Of a stretch of DNA of 64,000 nucleotides, positions 36,868 through 45,858 are shown piece after piece. The translations under genes and the position numbers were made by a program. This stretch comes from Promethearchaeota archaeon (GTDB lineage: Archaea > Asgardarchaeota > Lokiarchaeia > Sigyniarchaeales > SOKP01): positions 124,001 to 188,000 of the forward strand of contig JAEOTA010000012.1 of NCBI GenBank assembly GCA_016840085.1. Direction: 5' to 3'. The notes under the pieces are model-generated. The model was given only the letters and a program-made list of their open reading frames with translations. It did no database searches and was not told where the DNA came from. Position 1 is the stretch's first letter. Each line of letters opens with the position of its first letter.

Positions 36868-36885
36868 TTCAACTTTTTTTAATAA

Positions 36886-37545
36886 CTAAGAAGCGGTAAA
36901 TCCACCTTCAATGGTTATAAAAGCATAATGTAAATCAGGGATAGTGAGCGAAATAGTATTTAACACTTTTTTTAATTCTAATGACGTCTTTTTTGAGAAA
37001 CTTAAGGAAAAAGGAGATAATTTTAGATTGAATACTTCATTTTCTTTAACATTAAATCCTTCGATAATACTTTGAATTTTCTGACTATTGAATTGAATTA
37101 ATGGGGGTTTAAAAGACTCTCCTGATGTTATTAGGCTGGTTTTAATCTTTCTTAGACAGTCTTTAGTTTGTAAAAATATACCTCCTAAATTAACATTTGG
37201 TTGGGCTGTAATTGCCACAAAAAATTCATGTTTCTCATCTAAAATGCCCTGGGATTCTAAAATCCTATTTAAAGAGGTATCTATAGAGCTTTTTAAAGGA
37301 GCAATCAGAATTTTTGCTTTCTTCCCTTCTATTAGGATGTATTTTAAATCTTTAGGGTGTAAATGAATTCCTACATTGAATATAGCACTAGTAGCGGAAC
37401 TTACATTAAAGATTTCATCTTTAGAAAACCATACTCCTGTTGATTGAATTGGATTTCCGTCTCTTTGTGTTAAAACAGCATTTTCTACGCCCTTTATTTG
37501 CTTTATTTGGTCTAAGTGAATACCTATTTTTTCATTTAAATTCAT
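36886..37545 (-). CDS. roadblock/LC7-domain protein
   Basis: 219 aa. Residues 12-105 are a roadblock domain: GVENAVLTQRDGNPIQSTG, an alternating strand pair, then LKYILIEGKKAKILIAPL. The C-terminal 110 residues (KVLNTISLTIPDLHYAFITIEGG) may be a second, diverged copy. In bacteria the MglB roadblock acts as GAP for MglA; here an MglA-like GTPase lies 1.2 kb upstream in the same direction. First gene of the 37.5-to-35.3 kb operon. Confidence 0.75.
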   Translation of the reverse strand: MNLNEKIGIHLDQIKQIKGVENAVLTQRDGNPIQSTGVWFSKDEIFNVSSATSAIFNVGIHLHPKDLKYILIEGKKAKILIAPLKSSIDTSLNRILESQGILDEKHEFFVAITAQPNVNLGGIFLQTKDCLRKIKTSLITSGESFKPPLIQFNSQKIQSIIEGFNVKENEVFNLKLSPFSLSFSKKTSLELKKVLNTISLTIPDLHYAFITIEGGFTAS

Positions 37546-37696
37546 TCTACTCTACGTCCTTGAGTTGGTTCATTTTTTAAACTTATCTGCAAATGAATTT
37601 TTTATTAAACTATTTATATTCCGAGAAAATTCCAATTGAAAAATTGACTTTTGAAATAACCAATATTTCATTGATTCAATATCATAACTAAAGAAA

Positions 37697-38477
37697 TTAT
37701 TTTTTTGTAAGTCTTACAAGGAACAAAGGAACGCCATTTGAGACTTCTTTATCGATTAAATAAGGTCTAAATCCTAATTTTCTACACAGATTGAAAAAGT
37801 AAGGAAGGTTTAGATAAGATCATCTAAAGGGAGTTCTAAAATACCCCCCATATTCAAATGCAAAAACTATATTAAAGGATTTTAGAGATTGGACATATCT
37901 CATTACAGTTAAAATTTGAAATCCCTTGTTAAGTAGCGTATATAATTTCTTTAAAAGTTTTTTCTATTTTCTTACATTTCCTGCAATTCCTATTTCACAT
38001 TCTTTTAAAGTGTGGGTATTGAATTTTTTCTTCTATTTCAATTTAAAGATATCAGCAACATAACAATTAGAAATTTCACGTGACGATTCGAATCATCTCT
38101 TTTGAAATATCTATGCCAATTACATTATCATTTTTATTTAGATCCCTCATATAATATCCAGTATTGCCTCCTAAATCCAAGATCTCTTCCTTAGACAGTT
38201 CAATAAGCTTTTTTTCCACATTATCTAAATCTGCGAAATCTTTAAAATATTGACCAATTTCTGCCTCAAGCTTAATTCTATTATACTTTCTTTTGATTTT
38301 ATTCCCATTCGGGCTATAACAATATTTTTTCATCGAATACAAACAATGTTGATGAATATATAATTTGGTCTCTTTATTTCCCCTCCAATAATTATATATT
38401 GCGCTAGCAAAGAAATTCATAGCCCTTTCCTTTGGACGTTTTACAAAAAATTGTAAAAAGCGAACAAGATAGTTCAA
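37697..38477 (-). pseudogene. class I methyltransferase pseudogene
   Basis: From TTG at 38477, 133 codons reach the SAM-binding motif EEILDLGGNTGYYMRDL and GIDISKEMI, then a stop at 38076. Farther down, 37697-37850 reads FAFEYGGYFRTPFR, TGA, SYLNLPYFFNLCRKLGFRP to LVRLTKK, a typical C-terminal end. The middle is scrambled by frameshifts. The gene is decayed and sits between the GTPase and its roadblock partners. Confidence 0.7.
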
Positions 38478-38720
38478 TAAACTTGCTTGGTTGGAGAGTT
38501 TGCTTAAACATTGATATCCTTTATTATTATACTTTTGCAGACTATATCATCCGATTATTTATTGAAGTTTAAAAGAATTTGAAATTAAGTTTTAATGTTA
38601 TCTAGAAATAGCTATTTAAAGTTAATCGAAAAGCAGGATTATCTAGATTCTAAAAAAGAGGATATGTATTAAGTTCTCAGAAAGAAGCACATTATTTAGA
38701 ATAGCTTTAAAAGAGAATGT

Positions 38721-39314
38721 TTAATTTATCACTGAGACCAATTTATAATCAAAATAATTTTTCAAAATTAATTTTAAGATGTCTTCAAAACATTCTAATA
38801 TACCTTCTCCGTTTAATGCAATGGTATATCTTGAATCTATTCTTTTATATTTATGAAAACCAATCTTTTTTAAAAATTCTGTAGGATTAAATTTATCTGG
38901 TAAATCTTGTTTATTAAATGCAATTATAATTGGAATATTATCAAGCGTCTCTTTAAAATATGAGATCAATTCGTTCCAAGAAATCAAATTGCGTTCATAA
39001 ACTTCTTTTTGTGAATCAATTACAAATATTATGCCATCAACCGCTCTTAAAGTAATTGGCCGAGTAACAATATAAAAATCTTGACCCGTTGTAGTATATA
39101 TGTTAATTTTTAAAATCCACTCATCATTATGGAATGTCACAACACCATAATCAAAAAATAATGTCCTTTTCACAGTACTTTCAATAGAACTTAAATCTTC
39201 TTTTTTGCCAAAATGAGAAAATAGAGATTTTATTGAAGTAGTCTTCCCCGATAAAGCAGGACCAAAATACACTATTTTAATGCTTATTGTTTTATCACAA
39301 TGATCTATAATCAA
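38721..39314 (-). CDS. MglA/Gtr-like small GTPase
   Basis: 197 aa. G1 GPALSGKTTS (18-27), G2 STVKRTLFF, G3 replaced by TTTGQDFY (about 74-81, as TVPGQ in MglA), DGIIFVIDSQKEVY, G4 FNKQDLPD (about 132-139) and G5 ALNGEG (about 166). This pattern is that of MglA/Gtr-type GTPases, abundant in Asgard archaea, used for polarity or signalling. Complete, no lipid motif. Start is TTG at 39314; ATA/ATT codons lie next to it. Likely partner: the roadblock protein at 36.9 kb. Confidence 0.85.
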   Translation of the reverse strand: MIIDHCDKTISIKIVYFGPALSGKTTSIKSLFSHFGKKEDLSSIESTVKRTLFFDYGVVTFHNDEWILKINIYTTTGQDFYIVTRPITLRAVDGIIFVIDSQKEVYERNLISWNELISYFKETLDNIPIIIAFNKQDLPDKFNPTEFLKKIGFHKYKRIDSRYTIALNGEGILECFEDILKLILKNYFDYKLVSVIN

Positions 39315-39664
39315 TATTTATCAACTCATTTTTAATTGAATTGAATTTCTTTGATTATTCTATAGAAAACTATAAAAACTTATTAAAAAAAAGCAAAAGT
39401 TTGAATATTATTTTTAATATGATAAGAATATCGATCTAAGAAAGAATTTATAAATTTTGAACTAAGGTAATGGTAAATCGACTATAAGTTTAGTCGATCT
39501 TAAATTCTTTTTTCTCTCGATATTTTTATCATTTTTGCCTATATAAAACGAGAAGATATCTGATTATATAAAAATTTCTAAATCATTACCATTAAAAATA
39601 TTAAATTTTTAATGCTCAAAAATAAACCAATAACGAGTTAAACAAGGAGAAGATGTCTATAAGT

Positions 39665-41161
39665 CTAAAGAGATTCTTCTAAATTAAAATATATCTCTAG
39701 GATTATCTCATTTATAGCAGAACATAAACTGAGCATTATTGCAGCATTTTTCGATGTGATTTTATAGAATCTAAAAATTCTTCTTGAATTTAAGATAGAT
39801 ATATTGTCTTTAAAAAAATTAAATAGAGATTTAACATCTCTTTCCATTTCAGAGTTTTTTCTCAAATATAATACCAATCTATAACCTTTATTTTTCTCTC
39901 TTTTTATTTTTAATTTAAATTTCATTTTATGTATTTTATCTATAAGTCTTGCTGATAAAATGAATAATCCGGAAATTCCGATTAAGACACACGCGATCAC
40001 CATTAGAGTTTCTACAATAATAAAATCATATAAGATAATCCCGAGGGGTGTGAATATTATGCTTGCCACGACAGAGTAAGTTTGAAATAATTGAAATTTA
40101 AATGTTTTATATTTACTATTACTAGAAAAATCTGTTATAAAAGAGGTATAAGAAACTATAATAATGTATCCTAAAATGAAAAGACTAAAATTTAAGACCA
40201 TAAATAGTGGAAAATTAGAGATAGTTAGTAAAAATAAAAGAGGGATATATGAAATGAGAGATACTAATATAATACTTTTTTCATTAAACTTTTTGCATAG
40301 TAATTTAGCAGAATAAAGGCCTATAATTTGTCCTATAATAAAAATAAAATATAAAGAACTATAAATTCTAAATCCTGTTTCAGTAAATTTATCCAAAATC
40401 CATGAACTGAGCGGATATGTGTATATTAAATCGGAGGATGCTAGAATGAAGGCTATATACATGATTACCATAATAATAATCTTATTTTGACTAAACCTCA
40501 TTGGTGTTTTGTCAATTTCATGATTTTTTGAGGGATCTTTGTTTTTTAATTTTATATCATAAAGTCGTATTCCTTTACCAAAAATGAATATAATCATAAT
40601 AATCGGAAAAGAAAGAAACGATCCTAGAATAAAGAATGAATCCCAGTGTGATAATGTAAAAATGCTTAATACATTAAAATGAAACAGTAATGAAATACCT
40701 AAATAACCTAGTATTGAGGCTAAATTGACTAATGTGATAAAGATTAGTTTTATACCCCTTGAATCTCCAACTATTTTTAAGTATAAACCGCTCATTACTG
40801 TTCTTATCATAGATTTAGAGAAAAAATAGACAAATACAAAAATACCATATAAAATCAATATTTCCTTATATAAAATAAAAATTAGAAAGCAACTACATAA
40901 ACTAATACAAGAAATATATAGTATAATCTTACTCTGAATTTCTTTTTTAATATACTTATCATAGAGAAAACCTAAAAATGGAGTTACAAATAAAGTTAAA
41001 TAAGTTAAACCTTGTATGAATGCTAATTCAACACGGTTAACATTTAATATATTTAAGTAGTATAATGGAATATAAATAATGAAATAAGCATCAAATATAC
41101 TAAGTGTAAAATAAATCAAAAAAAATCCGGAATAAATCCTATTTTCTCTTAAATTCATCAA
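39665..41161 (-). CDS. major-facilitator-like transporter with cytosolic tail
   Basis: 498 aa with about 12 membrane helices between residues 10 and 415, with LGFLYDKYIKKE (about 65-75) as the MFS motif A position after helix 2. The C-terminal 75 residues (SEMERDVKSLFNFFKDNISI...) are soluble and helical, unusual for a plain MFS protein. Substrate unknown. A lone gene; the next leftward gene upstream (41244) may be in the same transcript. Confidence 0.7.
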   Translation of the reverse strand: MMNLRENRIYSGFFLIYFTLSIFDAYFIIYIPLYYLNILNVNRVELAFIQGLTYLTLFVTPFLGFLYDKYIKKEIQSKIILYISCISLCSCFLIFILYKEILILYGIFVFVYFFSKSMIRTVMSGLYLKIVGDSRGIKLIFITLVNLASILGYLGISLLFHFNVLSIFTLSHWDSFFILGSFLSFPIIMIIFIFGKGIRLYDIKLKNKDPSKNHEIDKTPMRFSQNKIIIMVIMYIAFILASSDLIYTYPLSSWILDKFTETGFRIYSSLYFIFIIGQIIGLYSAKLLCKKFNEKSIILVSLISYIPLLFLLTISNFPLFMVLNFSLFILGYIIIVSYTSFITDFSSNSKYKTFKFQLFQTYSVVASIIFTPLGIILYDFIIVETLMVIACVLIGISGLFILSARLIDKIHKMKFKLKIKREKNKGYRLVLYLRKNSEMERDVKSLFNFFKDNISILNSRRIFRFYKITSKNAAIMLSLCSAINEIILEIYFNLEESL

Positions 41162-41243
41162 AATCCACGCTTAAATTTCTTATAAATATAAGTTATAAAT
41201 TATCCATATAAAATCCGAATTAATTTCTTGTTTGTAAAACAAG

Positions 41244-41708
41244 TTAATAACTCTCTAATTCCTTTTTCATTCTAATAAGAGGCTTTATCAAATTTTTTAT
41301 AGTTGCATCTAAATTGTTTAATTTAGGAACAGGTATCTTAGAATCTTGATTTAAATCAAAGTTCGTAAAAAATATAAAATTTACTTGAGAACATAAATTT
41401 TCAACAAATTTAATCTCATTTTGAGGATTTTTGTGTTGAAATTTGGGAAGAATACTCATATTTTGTAAATCCTTCTCACATACTCTATTCAACCGATTGA
41501 AAATGCCAAATAAAGCTCCTGTTAAGTATGCTAATAAAACTTTTTTATTAAGAATAGTTTTATTGAAAAAAGTAATATTTTCTAATCTTACTCGTAAATC
41601 TTTAATAAAATCTTTAACATTGATAATTTGCTTTCCATATATTGTCTTTTCATTAGCAATATTCATAAAAAAACCAATATAATAAATTGATTTATCGTTT
41701 GATTTCAA
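41244..41708 (-). CDS. hypothetical protein (154 aa)
   Basis: Mixed alpha/beta N-terminus (SIYYIGFFMNIANEKTIYG) and helical remainder. Resembles roadblock/longin-like sensors only loosely. Lies 82 nt upstream of the transporter and may be co-transcribed with it. Function unknown. Confidence 0.5.
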   Translation of the reverse strand: MKSNDKSIYYIGFFMNIANEKTIYGKQIINVKDFIKDLRVRLENITFFNKTILNKKVLLAYLTGALFGIFNRLNRVCEKDLQNMSILPKFQHKNPQNEIKFVENLCSQVNFIFFTNFDLNQDSKIPVPKLNNLDATIKNLIKPLIRMKKELESY

Positions 41709-41882
41709 TTTTCCAATTTCTTTAAAAAAAAGTTATAAATCACATATAAAAAGGTCAATTTTTTATTTTATGTGAGTAAATGGTTTTAAAAAAAGTGCAT
41801 TTTTAATAGTTAGGTTTTAACTTATTCTCAACTCTAAAACTATAATCTAATTAGAATTGTATTACGAAAAAATGAACAAGCT

Positions 41883-42200
41883 ATGGAAGAAACAATTTTA
41901 AGCTGCCCTTTATGTGGTAGTCAAGATATAAAGAATTACGATAATAAAATCAAATGTCTTGATTGTAATAAAACCTACGATAATGCCATCATTCAACTTA
42001 TTCATGAAGTATGGGATATTATATCAATTGAAAAAAGGAATGATTTGTATAAACAAATATTAGATGCCAAAGATTTCACATCATTTATCAGTTTATTAAA
42101 GGCAATTAAAAATAAGAAATATTTCTGCCCATATTGTGGTGAAGAAGTTGATTTAAAATGTAAAATATGCCCCTCATGTGGGATCATTATTAAAAATTGA
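41883..42200 (+). CDS. double zinc-ribbon protein
   Basis: 105 aa. First ribbon CPLCGS / CLDCNK (8-29), then a helical middle, then CPYCGEE / CKICPSCG (about 82-100). Two rubredoxin-like knuckles at both ends suggest a nucleic-acid or protein adaptor. 6 nt before the next gene, so an operon of two. Confidence 0.7.
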   Translation: MEETILSCPLCGSQDIKNYDNKIKCLDCNKTYDNAIIQLIHEVWDIISIEKRNDLYKQILDAKDFTSFISLLKAIKNKKYFCPYCGEEVDLKCKICPSCGIIIKN

Positions 42201-42206
42201 ATTACT

Positions 42207-42671
42207 ATGTTAAATCAGATTTTATTAAGCTTAGAAAAAATCGCAAGATCTTTGGGGGGAGATGAGGATCAAAATATCTTTTTGGTTGAGGACAACCAAA
42301 AAATAATTATAACAGAAGAAAAAGCACCAACAAATTCGAGTAATAGAATAGCGATTTGGGTATTAGAATCCTACGAAAATGAAAAGTATATATCTTTAAA
42401 GGAGGGTAAAATCTACAATAATAATTTAATTCAAAAAACTATGATTAATAGAAAAGAATTCCTAAAATACCCAATTGAGATTGAATTATCACGTGTTTTT
42501 AATGATATTGCTGAGGATCTAAAAGAAGAACATGGAATTAGGTTAGGAGATCTAACAGAAGAAGAATGGGAGAGAATCCAGGATACAGAGATATGGAAAA
42601 AATGTGAAGTTCAAGTCGCAAGAGAAATTATAGCTAAAGGTCTCATTGAAAATCTAGAAATTATCAAATAA
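42207..42671 (+). CDS. hypothetical protein (154 aa)
   Basis: Has strand-rich start (IFLVEDNQKIIITEE, RIAIWVLESYENEKYISL) and an acidic helical C-terminus (LGDLTEEEWERIQDTEIWKK). No family recognised. Coupled to the zinc-ribbon gene; its end overlaps the convergent longin-like gene by 18 nt. Confidence 0.55.
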   Translation: MLNQILLSLEKIARSLGGDEDQNIFLVEDNQKIIITEEKAPTNSSNRIAIWVLESYENEKYISLKEGKIYNNNLIQKTMINRKEFLKYPIEIELSRVFNDIAEDLKEEHGIRLGDLTEEEWERIQDTEIWKKCEVQVAREIIAKGLIENLEIIK

Positions 42672-43481
42672 TGCTTTCTGAGTAATTTTTTCCTTTAGAT
42701 TTTCAAATAATTTATCCTGAATTTTATTTTCTATTTCTTTTGATATATTTTTTACAATATCTTCAGGAATATTTTCTAAATTCCCATATAATTCATCTTG
42801 AATTATAAATTCAAATCCAAATGATAAATCATCAATAATTTCATGTTTTTGTAAATATCCTTCTCGATAAGCTTGGATATAATTTCTATTTAATTTCTTG
42901 AACCAAATTTTTGCATTATGTTCTATCATTTTAATGAGTTCTCGATGTTTTGGTACATTAAAATGTTTGAATTCAAATTCATACTTAACGAATTTTTCCT
43001 TGAAATATTTTAGAATATCTCCCTTCTCCTTAGAATTTAAATCGGTATTAGAATTAAGTAATACTATAATCATGTAATACTCAAAAGTGAAATATATCTG
43101 GACTTTAATATTGGAACCGTGAATTTCTAAATGACTTAAATTCTTAATGTTAGTTTCTCCTGCAAAACTCCTTAATGAACTGAAATACATTGTAAGTAAG
43201 TCAATTTCTATAAGACTTTTATCATCTTCTGAAATATAAGATTTAATTGGTCTATAATTATTTAGATTTGTAGTATCATACTCTAAAACCATTATTGTGT
43301 TTCCAAATTTGTTTGCCAGGATGATACCTACAATTGGTGGAATCTTATCGAAATTATTCGTTCTGTAAGCAACATCTATAACGCTTTTCTCAATGAGATT
43401 ATTAGTTTTTTTTTGTCGATTGGGGGTCTTAACATATCGGTTTTTATTTGAAAATTGGTTTTCATCTTGAACTTCTAGCAT
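42654..43481 (-). CDS. longin/roadblock-like Asgard protein (paralogue of 19079-19837)
   Basis: 275 aa with a 25-residue basic N-terminal extension. Core: PPIVGIILANKFGNTIMVLEY, LIEIDLLTMYFSSLRSFAG, GSNIKVQIYFTFEYYMIIVLL; helical C-terminus with EIIDDLSFGFEFIIQDEL and NKIQDKLFENL. Close to the 19.1-kb protein over its full length, so a duplication within this region. The fold resembles longin/roadblock proteins that bind GTPases, by pattern only. Confidence 0.55.
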   Translation of the reverse strand: MLEVQDENQFSNKNRYVKTPNRQKKTNNLIEKSVIDVAYRTNNFDKIPPIVGIILANKFGNTIMVLEYDTTNLNNYRPIKSYISEDDKSLIEIDLLTMYFSSLRSFAGETNIKNLSHLEIHGSNIKVQIYFTFEYYMIIVLLNSNTDLNSKEKGDILKYFKEKFVKYEFEFKHFNVPKHRELIKMIEHNAKIWFKKLNRNYIQAYREGYLQKHEIIDDLSFGFEFIIQDELYGNLENIPEDIVKNISKEIENKIQDKLFENLKEKITQKALFDNF

Positions 43482-43533
43482 ATAACAACAATAACAAAAT
43501 TTCTTTAAAAGGAGACGAGAGTGAAAATTTTTT

Positions 43534-43749
43534 TTAAAAAAAGATCTTCAGGAGTAAATTATAGGAATTATTGTTTTGGTACATAAGCTGTCTAGAATCA
43601 TTTAAAGCTAGTAAATCTAATTTATCTTTAGTATCCCAAGCAATTAGGTCACTTCTTTCTTTTAAGGTTAATTTATCTCTTTTATTGTTACCAGAAGCTA
43701 TAAATTCCAATCGCAGTTTTCTATTATTATACATCGTTTTATCATTCAT
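43534..43749 (-). CDS. hypothetical protein (71 aa)
   Basis: Start chosen at ATG 43749, which overlaps the previous stop (ATGAATGA) and has GGTGAT before it. Basic N-terminus, then LKERSDLIAWDTKDKLDLLAL. No family recognised. Last of a three-gene leftward set. Confidence 0.45.
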   Translation of the reverse strand: MNDKTMYNNRKLRLEFIASGNNKRDKLTLKERSDLIAWDTKDKLDLLALNDSRQLMYQNNNSYNLLLKIFF

Positions 43750-43930
43750 TATCACCAATCAACTCTGAGTTATCGTACTCTTTCATGAATTTATCGAATA
43801 TATTAACTGCTTGGATTGTTGTAATAATTTTTTCTCTCTCAGGAATAGAAAGGTTCGAAATCCATTCAACCAACCTTTTGATTTCAGCAATATTATTGTC
43901 TCTACGTTTTATAAGTATCTCCTTATCCAT
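43742..43930 (-). CDS. small helical protein (62 aa)
   Basis: ATG at 43930 with GAGGATA before it; a TTG at 43948 is also in frame. Reads EIKRLVEWISNLSIPEREKIITTI. May be a small antitoxin- or regulator-like helical protein. Coupled to both neighbours. Confidence 0.45.
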   Translation of the reverse strand: MDKEILIKRRDNNIAEIKRLVEWISNLSIPEREKIITTIQAVNIFDKFMKEYDNSELIGDNE

Positions 43931-43952
43931 TAGTATCCTCAACTCCAAGTTC

Positions 43953-44057
43953 TCATTTAAGGATCTCCTTTAACTCTGCTTTTAGAGGTTTAACCTTTTT
44001 GGTAGCTCTAATTTTTAATTTTTTATGAAGTTCTTCTTCCACTTCAAGATGTTTCAT
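43953..44057 (-). CDS. 34-aa ribbon-helix-helix-like small protein
   Basis: Reads MKHLEVEEELHKKLKIRATK then KPLKAELKEILK. The spacing of EVEEELHKKLKIRA fits the first half of a VapB/RHH antitoxin. First gene of the leftward set, directly downstream of the 33-bp repeats, which may be its operator. Confidence 0.4.
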   Translation of the reverse strand: MKHLEVEEELHKKLKIRATKKVKPLKAELKEILK

Positions 44058-44167
44058 TTTTTTTTCATCTCATATTTCTTAATTAAGATTTTAAGTTCTT
44101 AATCATTAATGGGGAGGTTTTATATTTAAAGTTAGATACCCCAAAAGATTATCTGATTAATAAGATT

Positions 44168-44284
44168 ATATTTATGTTATTTATATGTATAACAAATAAA
44201 TGATTTGTTGTTTAACATAAAGCTTATATGCATAAAAATAAAAGGAATATCATATTTATGTTATTTATATGTATAACAAATAAA
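44168..44284. repeat. perfect 33-bp direct repeat (two copies, 84-bp spacing)
   Basis: Copies at 44168-44200 and 44252-44284 are identical; each contains GTTATTTATATGTATAAC, an imperfect palindrome. Between them is GTTGTTTAACATAA, partly related in reverse. Upstream of the leftward three-gene set. Looks like operator or iteron DNA. Confidence 0.75.
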
Positions 44285-44346
44285 GAATTAATTGATATAC
44301 AAGAAATATGATTTTTTTTATACCGTATAGAATAAGAGAAAAGTAG

Positions 44347-44436
44347 TTTTTTACCCATGTATGTGGGGATCAAATGAAGGATTGGTTGTGAGGAATTATG
44401 AAATCCGCATTTTTCCCATGCGTGTGGGGATTAAAT
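44347..44436. CRISPR. two-repeat CRISPR-like relic
   Basis: Two 28-29 bp units, 44347-44375 and 44409-44436, share CCCATG, GTGGGGAT and AAAT and have an internal palindrome (CCCAyr/yGTGGGG). They are 61 bp apart, the usual period of a 28-29 bp repeat plus a 32-33 bp spacer. The form TTTTTCCCATGCGTGTGGGG is close to repeats of type I systems. No third unit and no cas gene is seen, so a relic, solo mini-array or look-alike. Confidence 0.4.
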
Positions 44437-44504
44437 ATGTGGACATGTGTTTCATGTGGGCAAAATTTTTAAAAATTTTACAAGCATAATAGATACATAC
44501 ATGA

Positions 44505-44696
44505 GACAATCTAATCTATCGGTTATCTGCTCTGGGATGGACTCAAGAGGAGATCGGAAAGAAAGTGGGATTAAATCAAAAACATATTTCAGAAATTATC
44601 GGTAATAGTAATTTTACTAAAATTGATAATGATTGGAAAAACGGCAAACCAATTCCAGAAATCGCAGAATATTACGGATTCGATATTATTTATTAA
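44505..44696 (+). pseudogene. HTH (ParB/KorB-like) protein fragment without start
   Basis: Frame reads ALGWTQEEIGKKVGLNQKHI, then FTKIDNDWKNGKPIPEIAEYYG, a clear HTH plus following segment found in phage and archaeal DNA-binding proteins. A TGA lies directly before it and no start codon precedes the HTH; an ATG at 44501 is in another frame. So a truncated or frameshifted gene. Confidence 0.6.
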
Positions 44697-44789
44697 TTAA
44701 TAATTCAAAAACTTGTCAACCCTAGAAACTTATAAAGAGAAAAGAAGAAAGAGTTTACCATGTAAAATTAAAATTAGGTATAAACGATT

Positions 44790-44984
44790 ATGTGTGTAAA
44801 ATTGATTCCATATTCATATACAATGGATAAAACCTGTCCTCTATGTAAAAAACAAGTAAAAGCAATTAAACTTAATAGTGTAAGTAGTAATATTAAAGGT
44901 TCAAATCCACCTACAGCCTTTCAGCTATTAGGATGTCCAGAATGTCATAATGTTTTTTATCATAAGAATGTTCGCAGAATTTAA
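44790..44984 (+). CDS. zinc-ribbon small protein (64 aa)
   Basis: CPLCKKQVKAI (about 16-26) and CPECHNVFYH (about 49-58) form one zinc ribbon. A later ATG at 44823 is also possible. 43 nt before the membrane-protein gene. Confidence 0.55.
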   Translation: MCVKLIPYSYTMDKTCPLCKKQVKAIKLNSVSSNIKGSNPPTAFQLLGCPECHNVFYHKNVRRI

Positions 44985-45027
44985 AAGGGATTATTATTAT
45001 ATGAGACTTTTATAATTGAGTTAAGAT

Positions 45028-45633
45028 ATGATAAGTTATAAAGAATTACTAAAGAATAAATTTGTTTTTTCTCTAATTATTGTACTAATACTATTAGTAA
45101 TACTTTCTATAATTTTTCCTATATCCTTGTTTCAAAACTTAACAACTCAGTTGAGTATTATAACAGCACTTATTATTCCTTTTATAATGAAGGGAATTGA
45201 AAGAGAAGAGAAAGAGAGGGATGAACAGGATATTATTATTCAAATAATTAACAGGATAAAGGATTACCTTAAATACATTATGAATACTGAAAAGAGAGGT
45301 CAATATTATAGATTTTCAGGCTCAATGTCTTTTATTCACTTTATATCTCAAAAATTTCCTGAGATTTTGATTAAAATTGGAATTGAAATCAATCAAAAAG
45401 AAGAAGAAGAACCAAGTCTTATTGAAGGTAAAATAATATATAGATCTTCGGAACTTTATATTCTGGATAAATACCTTATTGGATTAGATCCAATTTGCAA
45501 ATTAATATCAATAGATCAGAATAAAGAAATTACACCAAATAAGAAAGAATTTGAAAGAATTATGAGAGAATTAATAGAGCATGCAAATAGAGTTTTTCCA
45601 TTTAAATTAAGTAAAGATTTAGCGAAGTTTTAA
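45028..45633 (+). CDS. membrane-anchored hypothetical protein (201 aa)
   Basis: Two hydrophobic segments (residues 13-32 and 39-56) followed by a cytosolic domain with a charged helix (EREEKERDEQDIIIQI) and mixed structure. Hairpin-anchored. No family recognised; resembles small two-helix sensors or effectors of conflict systems in layout only. Confidence 0.55.
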   Translation: MISYKELLKNKFVFSLIIVLILLVILSIIFPISLFQNLTTQLSIITALIIPFIMKGIEREEKERDEQDIIIQIINRIKDYLKYIMNTEKRGQYYRFSGSMSFIHFISQKFPEILIKIGIEINQKEEEEPSLIEGKIIYRSSELYILDKYLIGLDPICKLISIDQNKEITPNKKEFERIMRELIEHANRVFPFKLSKDLAKF

Positions 45634-45830
45634 TCTGAAGGTAATAAGCTTTTAAATTTATTGATAATATCTTGTTTTCTTTCTTTTCTACAGTTTATAC
45701 AGAGATTCAAATCAATTGGATCAATATAATTAATACTTACTTGAGATCCCATTCTTTCTCCTATTTTTAACCGAAAAGTAGTAATAAAAGATTCCTTATA
45801 TTCTTCCTGACAAATATTACATTTCTTCAT
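45630..45830 (-). CDS. four-cysteine small protein (66 aa)
   Basis: CNICQEEY at the start and CINCRKERK (about 43-51) would bind one zinc. The middle reads FRLKIGERMGSQVSINYI. Convergent overlap of 4 nt with the membrane-protein gene. Confidence 0.55.
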   Translation of the reverse strand: MKKCNICQEEYKESFITTFRLKIGERMGSQVSINYIDPIDLNLCINCRKERKQDIINKFKSLLPSD

Positions 45831-45858
45831 TTTAATCGAAATTATTTATTTATTTCCT

